Translations under genes and position numbers: made by a program
Notes under the pieces: generated by a model
The model's input: only the letters and a program-made list of their open reading frames with translations
What the model was told of the DNA's origin: nothing
Database searches by the model: none
NCBI GenBank assembly: GCA_026874595.1
Contig: CM049309.1
Coordinates: 5,478,576 to 5,542,575, forward strand
DNA: 64,000 bases
Source of the DNA: Sipunculus nudus
Taxonomy: Eukaryota; Annelida; Sipuncula; Golfingiida; Sipunculidae
Direction: 5' to 3'
Shown: positions 1-12,400 of the stretch, one piece after another
How positions within the stretch are numbered: the first letter of the stretch is position 1
Layout of the letters: the number at the start of each line of letters is the position of its first letter

Positions 1-56
1 GATGGCTCACTTCTGTTGTTTTTTCTGAAACAAATAATAACCTATCGGCATTGGTC

Positions 57-80
57 TATCTATCTATCCATCTATCTATC

Positions 81-132
<52 letters not shown>
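57..132. repeat. Microsatellite (CTAT)n then (ATT)n
   Basis: A short CTAT/CCAT run passes directly into about 17 uninterrupted ATT units. Confidence 0.95.
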
Positions 133-504
133 GCACCTAAAAAAATCAGAGCAGGTGATTGTATGAAAAGTCCCTGATAAAGTTAGGAAAACCGGGGGTT
201 ATTTTCGATCAACAGATGTTGATGTTACACCATGTAAACAAAATCAGCAAAAACTATATTCTTTAATATAAATTAATATCCGATTATTGATTGAAAATAT
301 CAGACAAATTAAGCAGAATATGGATAGATCGACATTCGAAGCAACCCAAGGAGGGAAAAAAGAGAAAAAATGAAGAGAGAAAAAAAAAGACATTCGAAGC
401 AATTATTTATTCATTTGTTAGGCTATATATTGATTACTGTAATGCCCTCTGGCACTGCGCTGCACTGGCATCCTCGCGGATCAACTATGAAATAGCTTTG
501 TCAG

Positions 505-2240
505 TTTTTAGCTCAGTTGACTGTAAGTCATCTGAGCTTTAGCAATTACTCTTTGTCCGTCGTCCGTCTGTCCGTCCGTCTGTCCGTCCGTTAACCAGGC
601 ACAAATCGTATAAGGAGCTAATGGGCTCCGAAGAACCCCCCCCCCCCCCCAAATGGTAAATTAGATACAAAAGCTCAAGTATCTGAACAACTAATACATT
701 GATCCCCATGATTCTTTGCATGGATATTGATCATGGGGCGTTTCATCCGTTTCTGCTGACTGGCGGCGCCACATGTATTTTCTAAAAAATTTTTAAACGA
801 TTTTCTCTCTATTTTTGAGACTTTAAAAGAGATGGTCATCTGTAAACAGGGCACAAACTGTAACGACTGTACTTAGAATCTTGTTTTGTTACAAGCACGA
901 AGGCCCATGAAAAGTCTCCTTGGAAACCTAAAATTAGTTCTCTGTTACCCATAACATCTGAGCTATGGGGCTTGAATTACCCCCCAGAATAATGGAAAAT
1001 TTAATACAGAAGCTCAAGTATCTGAACAACGAATGCATTGATCACCATGATTCTTTGCATAGATATTGACCATGGAAAAATTCGTCAGTTTCTGTAGACT
1101 GGTTGCCCCACCTGTATTTTTTTTCTATTTATTACCATTTTTTCCCCTCTCTATTTTTAAGACCATTTAAGATGCGATCATCTGTTAACAGGGATCAAAT
1201 CCTTATTAATGGACCCTTTGTTTCTTGACATGCAGGGAGGCCCATGAAACTTCTTGGAAACCTAAAATTAGTTCTATGTTACCCATAACCTCTGAGCTAT
1301 GGGGCTTCCAACTTCTAGCTTGACATTCAGGGAGTTCCATGAAAAATGTCCCTAGAAACCTTTAATTTGGTCTCTGTTACCCATATTCTTCGAGCTAATT
1401 GGCTCAGAAGTACCCCCCCCCCCCCAGAATAATTAAAAATTTCATACAAAAGCTCCAGTATCTGAACAACTAATGCATTGATCACCATGATTCTTTGCAT
1501 GCATATTCATCAGTGTTTCATCAGGTCCTGCATTCTGGTGGCGCCACCTGAATTTTTTAGAACTTTTCGCAATTTTTCTCTATTTTTGAGACCTTTAAAG
1601 ATGCAGTCATCCATTAACAGGGCACAAATCGTAATCACTGGACCCAGGATCGTCTATCTTGACATCCAGGGAGGTCTATGAGAAATCTTCTTGAAAACCT
1701 GAAATAATTTCTGTTTCCCCTTTTGCTTTGAGCTATGGGGCTTATATATATAAATACCCCCCAGAATTATTGAAAATTTGATGCCAAAGCAGGTCACTAA
1801 TCAACCATTTGACTTGACATCTTGAAAGTTCCTCAAAAGTCCTCTTCATACTCCTAAAATAAGGTCTCTGTTAGCCATAATTTTCGAATTTGAACATATT
1901 TTTTACTCTATTTTGAGGCTTTTAAAGATGCGGTCAACAGTGCACAAATTGTTACCGTTGGTCCTAGAATCGTTTTAATTGACATCCAGGGAGGTCCGTA
2001 AAAATGTCCTTGGAAACCCGAGATTAGGTCTCTGTTACCCATATTCTCTGAGCTATGGGGCTTATAAGCACCCCCAGAATAAACGAAAATCTGATACCAA
2101 AGTGGAGAACAAATCAAAACCATTGGACCCAGAATCTTCTAACTTGACATCCTGAGAATCCCTTAAAATTTCTCCCCAGAAACCCAAAATTGGGTCACTG
2201 TGACCTACATTTTCAGAAATTTGGGTAATGTTTGAGCACC
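505..2240 (+). repeat. Dispersed repeat R1, copy a
   Basis: Head reads TTTTTAGCTCAGTTGACT followed by CTTTGTCCGTCGTCCGTC. The body repeats a diverged unit of the type 'CCTTGGAAACCTGAAATTAG..TCTGTTACCCATA..TCTGAGCTATGGGGCTT' at about 950, 1270, 1380, 1716, 1871, 2037 and 2202. Two copies of GGTGGCGCCAC-like sequence occur (about 758 and 1540). No coding potential is seen; the short ORFs here are incidental. Confidence 0.75.
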
Positions 2241-3124
2241 CTAGAAATAATGCAAAATACACACAAATTACCAGATCCCTCAGGAAAGGCTTGTTGGATT
2301 GTCATCAAATTTTGTGTGTTATGGGTCCTGATGAACTTAAGCTAATATGCATGAACGACTATGCCACCTATATTTTCTTAAATAGTTGCCTGTGCAAGGG
2401 ACATATTGTAAACCTGTCAGTTTGCTGAGCGTCATGACCCATGGGTCACTTGTTAAATATTTGCATGGGAAAGCGCCGGATTATATTTCTAGTCCAATTG
2501 TTAAACTAGAACTCGGTTGTATTCAGGGGCAGAATTCAGGTTCAGACCTTGCTCAGTATCATATATATTCACGCGCAGCTGAATGCATATTCATGACTTA
2601 GAGATTGTTGACGATGCCATTGTTCTGACACAGATAACATGATAGTTACCTCAGATACATATATCACCTGTGCCCGTTTTGATAATCATGATGAACTGGC
2701 TGAATCATGCATATATATATATATATAATTAAAGCCTTCATGTATTTGCCGGCTACAAAGACGAAGTTCAGGAGGTACCTCAACTCAAGGTGGCGATAAA
2801 AGAAGCTATATTTTTTAAATAATCTAATTGCATCGCTGTTGTGTATTATCTGGACATTCCATTTTAAGTCATATCCTCTGTATATGTAACAAGAACTCAT
2901 ATTTTAGGAGGAAAAAACAACATTTTCTCGACAAAACTGGAAAATCGGATACCCACGAGGGACTGGTCTTCAACCACTTTAACTCTGGGAACCTTACGAT
3001 CTTGAAGTTTATGCATCTGCCTTTATCGCTGGCATATTGGCTTTCTTGGAGCATAAATTGCGAGTCCAGGAAACTTTCAACCTCCAAACCACATCACCAC
3101 CTGTTCTCCTTAAAAAAGACCAAG
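2241..3124. other. Upstream region of the SLC5 gene, no gene seen
   Basis: AT-rich sequence with a short (AT)n at about 2706-2727. It must hold the promoter and 5' UTR of the SLC5 gene, but no TATA box or initiator is clear enough to place. Confidence 0.5.
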
Positions 3125-3463
3125 ATGGCGTCGCTCACCTTCGGCTGGCCTGATCATCTCCTTTTCGCCACCACGCTGGTCGTGGCGCTCGGTATTGGGG
3201 TTTTCTTTTCCCTAACCGGGGGAAAACAAAGCACCACAGGTGAATACTTGATGGGGGACCGGCAAATGAAAATAATTCCGGTGGCTCTGTCTCTTTTGGC
3301 GTCTTATGTGTCTGCAGTTACTGTTCTCGGTCACCCGGCAGAGATGTACCTGTACGGAACAATGTATGCATTGAACTGGTTTGGATGCGCAATGGGAGCC
3401 ATTCTCAGTGCTTTTCTCTGGGTGCCCCTTCTCCACCCGTTGAAGCTTACCAGTGCGAATGAG
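3125..3463 (+). CDS. SLC5 exon 1 (residues 1-113)
   Basis: Begins MASLTFGWPDHLLF and carries TM1 to about TM3 of the LeuT-type fold, including GEYLMGDRQMKIIPVALSLL and a conserved HPAEMYLYGTMY segment. Ends TSANE, then the donor gtaata in phase 0. The open frame continues upstream to about 2828 without a better start, so that part is taken as 5' UTR or upstream sequence. Confidence 0.88.
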
Positions 3464-6400
3464 GTAATATATAATCCAATTCTTATTGTCAAAGTGGCAA
3501 TTGCCTTATGGCAATCAGGTGGTTTTTTTTTCAAATATGACTTATTCGACAAAGTAAGTGTCAATCTTTAAAGTATATTACACTGTAGAACTATTGGATA
3601 TAAATGAGACAAATACACTTGGAATGCACTTGAAAGGGCAGTGGCTAAAAATAAGTAAAATTTATATATCGAGCATCATGCTTATTATTTTCCAAAAAGT
3701 TAAATTAACTATAGCTGTTACTTATTCTTATTACTTCAAACAAATATTAAGCATAGGTAAAATGTCCACACGCCAGACTGAAAAGACAAAACGGCATGTA
3801 GAGGGAAGGTTTTTGCGAGGTTTCCTAGCTCAAGGCTTTAAAAACTATACGATCATAGGTCGAGCGCCTGCCGGAAATGATATGGAAACAATCCAATGAA
3901 TGAGTCATGATGAAGAGGAAGAAAATGAGCCATATTTTTTAAGATGAACCAATGCTGATAAGGTTTTGATCGAAATGAGTTTTTGACATATTTTTATGTT
4001 CTTAAGCTTGATGACCTAGACCATGACCTTGACCAAAGTAATTCCTACAAAACTGTGGTCTGTAGAATGCAATATGTCTTGCGCAAGAAAAAGCAAGAAA
4101 TTGGGCGAAATTGAGAACAACTGACAAACAGACAGACATACTGACAAAGTGAAACATCTGAGACAACAAATGACTAATTTTGATGATGGAGAAGGTCAAG
4201 AGGAATAAAATTTGCTATAAATTTTGTAGGTAAGATTTATAGTTTTGGAGATGTTGTAATGTTTTGCGTGCAGCATCATCTAGCGGCTATTTTTTGAGAA
4301 AATGAGAAAAAAATGTTTGAGATATTAGTGTAAGACATAAGATGTACCAGTTTAAGAAGGATTCGCGGAAAACTATGGCCTGTAGAATGCTAATTGTAAG
4401 GTGCAAGAACCAGCAAGCAAGCGAAACTGAGAACAACTGGTTCACAGACAGACATACTGACACACTGACACATCGGAGATGTAGAAAGCATAGAGGAACA
4501 AAATGAGCCTAAGTATTTGAAGATAGGACTGATATTGACGAAGTTATGACCTTGACCTTAGCCTTCGACTGATATTGCCAAAAATCGAAAGGTTTTGGGG
4601 ACATTTGGTTTCTTTTTATCAACTGTGTTAGTTTGAAATCGATCGCTGCAAAACTGTGCCACGTAGAGTGAAACAGACAGACAGACAAACATCGTTACAA
4701 ACAAACTGACAAACAGACATACAGAACTGACCAACATCGAAGATTTCTGGCAAGCCATGATGTACTTCATAGCATATAAAAGTGTAAATGTGAAAAGGAA
4801 GAATTTTCCTGAAATCTTGATTTAACATAATTCATGAAATGTTTTATTCACCAAGTAACATTACTTTGACTTCATTATTACAAATAACATGATTTGTAAC
4901 ACATTTCAACAACAGATATTTTGTTCATAATGCTGATCAAAACCGGAGGAAACCATAGCAAAAGCAGAAATGTTTGGTTACTCTTATAAAACCTAACCAC
5001 GATAAAGTATTTATTAGTCTTTTATTGTAGTACCTGTACATGCGCTATCACTCCTCTGTAGTCAAGTACATGGGCAACTTTTTCGCAGTACTCGGGAGTG
5101 TAAGTACCAAAATATATTTTTCATTTAATTTCCTCGATACTTTTGGAAATAAATCAAAACATATTATTTAGACAAAACTGAAAAAAAGTATATACTAGGT
5201 TATTGTCCAACCACCACGTATTTATGGTGAAAGTGGCTTTAATGACGGCAAATTACGGAAAGTTCTTCCAGTAAAACTCCTCATGAAAACAGGTAAATGA
5301 TTTGATTTTTACTACAATATGGTTAAAACGTTCAGTCACGGAAATATTTTTTAAAGAGTTGCGTTACAAGCATGTTTGCTAGATGGCGCTGATGGAAAAA
5401 GAGTAGCTCTTTTCATCGTAACTTAATGGTTGTTATAACGTATACTGATACAGATGTCGTCTTCATAACAGCTAACTTACACCGGTATCTGCCTGTTTGG
5501 TCCTTCAACGGCAATCGAAGCAGGTATATTTTAACATATCTTGTATACTTTACAGATGAACGCTCAAACAATATCTGATATTTTTTTTTCTTATAACTCA
5601 TTATCATCATCATTTGGTCGTTGTTGTTCTTCTTCTTTTTCTCATTATTATTATTATTATTATTAGTAGTAGTAGTAGTAGTAGTAGAAGTAGTAGTAGT
5701 AGTTGTAGTTCCAGTAGTCGTATTATTATTATTATTAGTAGTAGTAGCAGTAGTAGTAGTAGTAGTAGTGGAAGTATGAGTACTTGCAGTAGTTGCAATA
5801 GGCGTAGTAACTAGGCGAAAAACTAGACATTTTTATTAATACTATTTTATTAATTAGGAATTGCTAAGAAATTGTCTTTATGGATTCACATATTGCATTA
5901 TTGTATATACGCATTTATTAACATATTTCAAACAATTTAAATCATCAGATCCTCCCATTTTGATAAGTTATATTCTTTCTTTTTCAAGTGACCGGATTTC
6001 CGGTGTGGGGATCGATCATACTCTCTGGGACCGTTGCCACCATCTATACAACCATCGTGAGTATTATAACAAATAACGTTTTTTCAAGGAATTATGCAAT
6101 CATGAAACTTTCCTTACTTAAGCTCCAATAAAACAGCTTAACCTTTATGCTCATTTATTTGCATGTATTTTTTTTTGGATCGCTGAGTATGTTAGAACTG
6201 TATTGCAGGGTGGCATGAAAGCCGTTATATGGACCGATGTGTTTCAAGCCGGAATTCTTCTTGCAGGATTGATCGCTGTTACAATACAGGTACGATATAT
6301 TATGATTTTCTAAACAGATGAGAAATGAAATTTCATTTATTAAAAAAGTAAAAATCTTTTTCGGCTAAACAAGGTTATGAAGTTTTTCTTTTGTTTGTAA

Positions 6401-9400
6401 ACTCTGCATATTTCTGTCGGGTTGAATACATCATCATTTTTACTCAGCTGACATTCAGTCATGTTGACCTATAGCGATGGGTCTTTGTCCGTCGTCCCTC
6501 CGCCCGACCGTCCGTCAGATTATCTCGGCATCCCAAACACGATATATAATTGAAACTTAAATCCGTTTACTATGTACTTTAGGCCTTTACTGAACCAAGG
6601 TAGTTTGGTGATCATTAGACCTTTATTTAGGAGGGTTATTTTAGTAAATTCTGTATCAATACATGATCATTCATATTTTTTACTTAATCCCCTGCACATA
6701 AATTCGTTATTTTATTCAGGGCAGTCTGTACGTTGGTGGTGGCAGTGAGGTGTGGCGACTGGGACAGGAAGGCGGGCGGATTATATTTAACGGGTAGGTT
6801 ATTGAGCAACAATGCAGCAAAACTCATGTGCCTCATTGATCAAACGGTGTCTTTCATTTCCAAACTTATTTAATGTCCGCTGAGGTTTAACATGATGCCA
6901 ATAATATATGTCAGGACAAACAATATGACCCGCACAGAATGAGATAAGCAGTCATGCAAATGCACGAAATTAGAAAGTAAGACAATTCGGCGTTTAAACC
7001 TGAAATAAATTTATTAAAAAAACGAGTGAAATATACGTTCAGTGAGTCTACGGTAAAATATATACATAACGATCTTAATTAAAATAACAAACTGATGTTA
7101 TTGCTTATTGCATCTTTATTAATAAAAAATATTCATACATTAATCACAGACAAAAATTGTGACTCGAGAAAATCTAAGCAGTTGTTAAAACGGTAAGAGA
7201 AAACTTAATTTTTCACTTTAACTGATTATTTTAAAAACTGTGACCTACCAATGCGTTCTCCATTTCCTATGTGGTGATTACTACACATTATTTGCAGCGT
7301 TAGCGCCGACCCGAGAAAGAGGATGACAGTATGGGGCGCTCTCCTGGCTCCTATCATTCCCTGGATAACGATAATTGGCAACCTTCAGACGTCAGTCCAA
7401 AGATACTCAGCCGTGTCCACTCTCAGAAAGGCACAAGTGTACAGCATCCACAATACATATTTGACTTTCGTAGTGTTTTAATACATATAGGATCACTGTG
7501 TTTTACTATGGTGTTTTAAAACATATAAGTTCATATGAATAATAAAGGAAGATAATCATAAATACAAAACAGTCTATAATACATACTGGCTCATCAGTTT
7601 CTGTAAACCATTTTTTTTTATTTTTCATTCTTTTTTAACCTCAATCTCCACGGCCAGAATCGGACACGCCTGATATCAGGTAGCTTTTTAAAGGAAAATC
7701 TTTAATTAAAATTTACGGCAGTGTTCTTTTTTTATCAGATACTTCTCGACCACTCGGACTGGTTTAACACTATGTTTAGTATACATTTTACATAGAAGTG
7801 ATTGTGTTCTTCTTTTTTAAAGGTCTGTGATCGCAATGTGCGGAGGCATGTTAGTAATTGGGCCTCTAGCCTGCTTTGCTGGTGTCGTTTTGTTCGCGTA
7901 TTATTACGGACAAGGATGTGACCCCCTGACAGCCAACTACGTCAGCAATGCAAACCAGGTATCCCACCTTAAAAGTGAATATAGCATTGAGTGTGTTTTA
8001 GCAAGAGTTGCAGTTTAAATTTACTCAGGCCAGCTGAGAAATGTTAATGCCTCGGCAAACAAACTATGTCTTGAGGCTGTAAGAAAGCAGTCATGCCTGA
8101 AAGTTAGCTCAGGATTCATATATTTGGAATTGAAAAAAAAAATCAACAACCGGAGTCATTCATGTACTTTAAACACTTTTACCAAACATATACACCTTTA
8201 CATAACGCTTTCAGGTACCCCGGTGTCAGCTAAAAGACAATACAAGAATTGAAAGTCAAACAAAATATTACACAGATTATTTTCGATCTTTTGGATAAAC
8301 TGCATGACAGAGCTGAATGAAAGTCTTCATACCTTTAAATAAATAAAATGAATAAAATCTCAAGAAAGGTGAAACATATCAATATATTTATTCGCTGGAT
8401 AAAAAGTAATAAGTTACGCATTCATAAAATCATAATATTTAAAGATGCTGTATTCCGTAAGAGAAGGGTAAAATGCAGACGAGATTTCGTTTGACTATGC
8501 AGTCACCAGTTACCTGCTTAAGAAAATTATTGGATCATGATTGTATAACAGTATTGTTCTGAACATCCCGGTTGACACAACAGCTGTACCAGTCCAGAAA
8601 ATATATTTTCGTGACATTTGAAAGAAAATTTTCTTCAGCTGATGCCATATTTTGTGATGGAGATCCTGAACCTGCCAGGTGTACCCGGACTGTTCATTGC
8701 TGCGGCTTTCAGCGCCTCCCTCAGGTAGGACGAGTCTGTTTTTTTTATGTCTTGTCTTGTTGCAAGACAACTATTAAATGAACCTTTTTTTTGGTGCAGG
8801 TAACCACCATAATATTTTAATGCTTTGCTTAATTATTTGTATGTACATCTGTTCTGAGACCCATTCCGGTTTCGGACTACGTGACAGCGGCTTATATCCG
8901 ATTTTACCTGGTGTCAACCTGATTCGGTTTACCACCCCTGCGGGCCCTTGGTGTGTGTCATCCCCATTACTCGGTCATAACACCGCGGAACCCCCGAAAG
9001 GCGCACTCATTTGTGAGTGAAACACGATTGATTGGCACAGTCTCCCTATTAAGCCTGCAGATCGCTCACCCTGGGTGGGGCCGACCGTGAAAAATCTCAA
9101 AGCCTCGGCTGAGATTCGAACTCACGATCTCTTGGCGTTGCGTCCTGCGCTCTACTCCTGAGACACAGAAGCCGATTTTCTACGTCAATATCTAGTAGTG
9201 CCGATCTGAGTATTCGAGTCTTAATATTTGTAAATGTTGATCTATAAACTACAAACTTCTAGATAGACTATTTTTATTCATTTTTGTGAGACCTCAAACA
9301 ATGCTGACATTTTTTGGGGGGAGTGCCTTCTCCATGCTCTAACATAACTTTAGAGTGTTGTCATATGAAGGAGTACTCGAGTCTTAGTGGGTTTATTCCA

Positions 9401-12400
9401 ACCAGGTACTCAAGTTAAAAATGTTGTCATCCTTTTTATAGTAAGTGCTCCTCATTAACCCTGCAAGACTGTCATAACGGAGACGGGTACTTTTCCTTTC
9501 ACAACTGGAATCGCGTCTGTCATGCAGCTGTAATCTTATACTTACGATGCGTTTTTATCTTCTTTTAGCTCCGCATCTTCTGCCATCAACTCTGGAGCCG
9601 CTAACATTTGGGTTGATATTCTGCAGGAACATTTTCACAATATCCCTGAGGCCAAGGCAGCCAGAATCACAAAATTGATAGGTCACACTTCACCACTGTC
9701 TTTATTGTCGGTTCTTAAAGTTTTGATTTTGCTCTTGAAAGATGTGTTGATGTCAAGTTAAGAATTTTATCATTAAGAATATTTTTAGTATTCGTTATTT
9801 GCATAATAATGTCGAGAAACACATTTCTGTTGATAAAATATTTATTATCATATCGTCTGAGCGGCGCAAAACATTTGCTTTCACTTACTCCATGCAGCTT
9901 ATATAATTTTGATGATTTAAAAACAAATTGGGATATTTTTTAACTTTATGTTTTAACATTACTATATTCCAGCAGCAGAATGACGGATATATATCCCTTT
10001 ATACAAGCAGAATCTCTATTATTCAATTTACAATGGATATTGGTGAACCCAGCAAAAGAGCGTTCCTTTAAACATCCTCTGTCCGTCGTCCTTCTGTAGA
10101 GCCGTCTGTCCGTCCGGTAGCAGGTCAAACTTGGTAACCGTTATAGACCTAGAACTTTATATCCAGGAGGCTCCTTATGCTGCATTGATCATGAATAGTT
10201 TCATCATTTGCTTGAGAATATTCTTCGTGCATTTCCCCCGCCATTTTTTTTTAAACCAATAAATGACAGACGGTTGATGTACCAGTTTCTCAACTGTGAT
10301 TGCATCTACTGTACTGGAACCTTATTTGTTTATTGAACATGATCACTTTTAGAAGTCCCTGAAGACTATTGGCGCCACTGGTATTTTTAAATTCTTAAAT
10401 GTATTTTCCTGTATTTTAGAGACCGACAAAGGACAGACATTGTGTCAGGTTCTCAGCTTTATCATATCATGTTCAGTTATCTGATGTAATTATTGACCCT
10501 GACCAGTTTGATCAGGTGATAATAACTGATGGCACCATCTGTATTTTCATACATTTTATCTTAATTTTAGAGACTGCCCAGTTAAAGCATTTGTGTCACT
10601 TTTTTTCACAAGTGTTTCTGGGTACAATTCCCAATCATTGGATTTATATCTAAATTAATATCCAGGATGGTCCTGGACAATCTTCATCCATACCTTCAAA
10701 TTAGTTTACGGTGCTGATATTCTGCAAGCTACGTGTCGAAGACTTCATTATCACCATTAAAACCAGTAGTCAATAAATAGTCAAATAATGACTCGAATCA
10801 CAACCATTGGTCCTGAATCTTGAAAACTGTATACATAGTGATTCCAACCCATTCTACCTGGATAAGGATAATTAGATTACCATGACCTCATCTGCATAAA
10901 CTTCAGGATTATGTACAGTGAACAAAGGACCACAAGACCCAAACACATCAGAGTATATAGTATTATAGCTACAAATACCACATCAGTAAGTTCGAATTCA
11001 TGACCCAAGTCATTTGTTTATAATTATAATAATATAATTATGTTTTTGTGTTTTTATACAGGTTTAGGAATTGGCATCCTTTCCATTCTCATAGGATTAC
11101 TTGTGATCACTGTTGGTGGAACCGTTGTCCAGGTATTAAAAATATATACACTTTAATATTCTTATATATGTTACAGGCAAACCGTGAAATGACTTTTTTT
11201 TCAGGACTAAAATGTAAAGGCATTACGTGCAATGACTGGTTTTATGGCTCATTCATTTCATGAAATGTAAAATTTCTGGTTGATGCATATATATGTCACT
11301 CATAATTCCACATGTAGCTGTCAGACGCATATAGATGCAACAAGCATAATATCAGCAGCTCATTGGTAATAATTTGTTTGTCAGAAATGGCCTGTGTCTG
11401 TAGGGTGAAGAATTATATGCTGCTCAGAACTGAACATCAGTAGACCAACATAGCAATTGTAGATGATGAAACTGACACGATGTGAACAGATCAATGGCGA
11501 GCTAGTGTAGCTGACAAACTTCATAGGCTTAGTGTGCCGAATAACAATACTTAAAATATGAATCTTAAGCAAAATCCACACACATATAGGTAAAGATAAC
11601 TATTTTACAAAATTAACAAGAGAAAAAATATAATTATATGTTATAATAAGTAATAAGTAAACTATTACACTATTTTCCTAAATCAAATCAGGCAAACTGT
11701 GTGATATTGTTCACCAGATTTCAGTCATTACACGTATTGCCTGAAATATTCAGTCATATGAAAAAAATTCCTCATTACACATTTATAAAGATATGCAATA
11801 TCATTCCTTCGTCGGAATTTCATGTTAATTTGTGGAAATTTTTAGAAAGCTTATAAAATAAGCATTCCAAAAATGCATGTTTCAAATTTGTTGGTCTATT
11901 TGTTATCATGTATGGTGGTGTTAAAAATGTTATAATAATGTTAGTCTCAAAACTACCCACTGTGTTTCTGCCATTGTGTTATGATTTGATAATTCCTAAA
12001 CACATGTTTACCATGAAATGTTCATCTTTAGGATTTTTTAATCTTCTGCTATCAGGAAATCAGGACTTATGATCAAATCATTGCACAAAATTATATTTTG
12101 ATACTTTACTACTTGACCACTCATTCATTAAAACTTTGTATATCCAGTAGGTCAAAGTTAGCATTTGAAATTAAACTTTCATTTTTTCAATTACTTAAAA
12201 TTAAAACAAGAATAAACTAAAGCTTTAATCATACAGGAATAAAAATATAATTTTGTTAAAAAATATGGATAATTTACGTTTATACATTTATTGAGGATTT
12301 ATGTATCACCTGACAACACCAAACAACTGAAATGGGAATAATTAATACACAACTTTAAGCATCCATGTCATCGTCATTGTCACTAATGTTACACAGCCTC

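Noticed and set aside
2828-3124. In-frame extension of SLC5 exon 1 upstream to an ATG at 2828
   Set aside because: The added 99 residues look like random translated AT-rich DNA, have no family similarity, and precede a well-placed ATG at 3125.
5610-5814. Poly-Leu and poly-Ser open frames
   Set aside because: They are translations of the ATT/AGT microsatellite.
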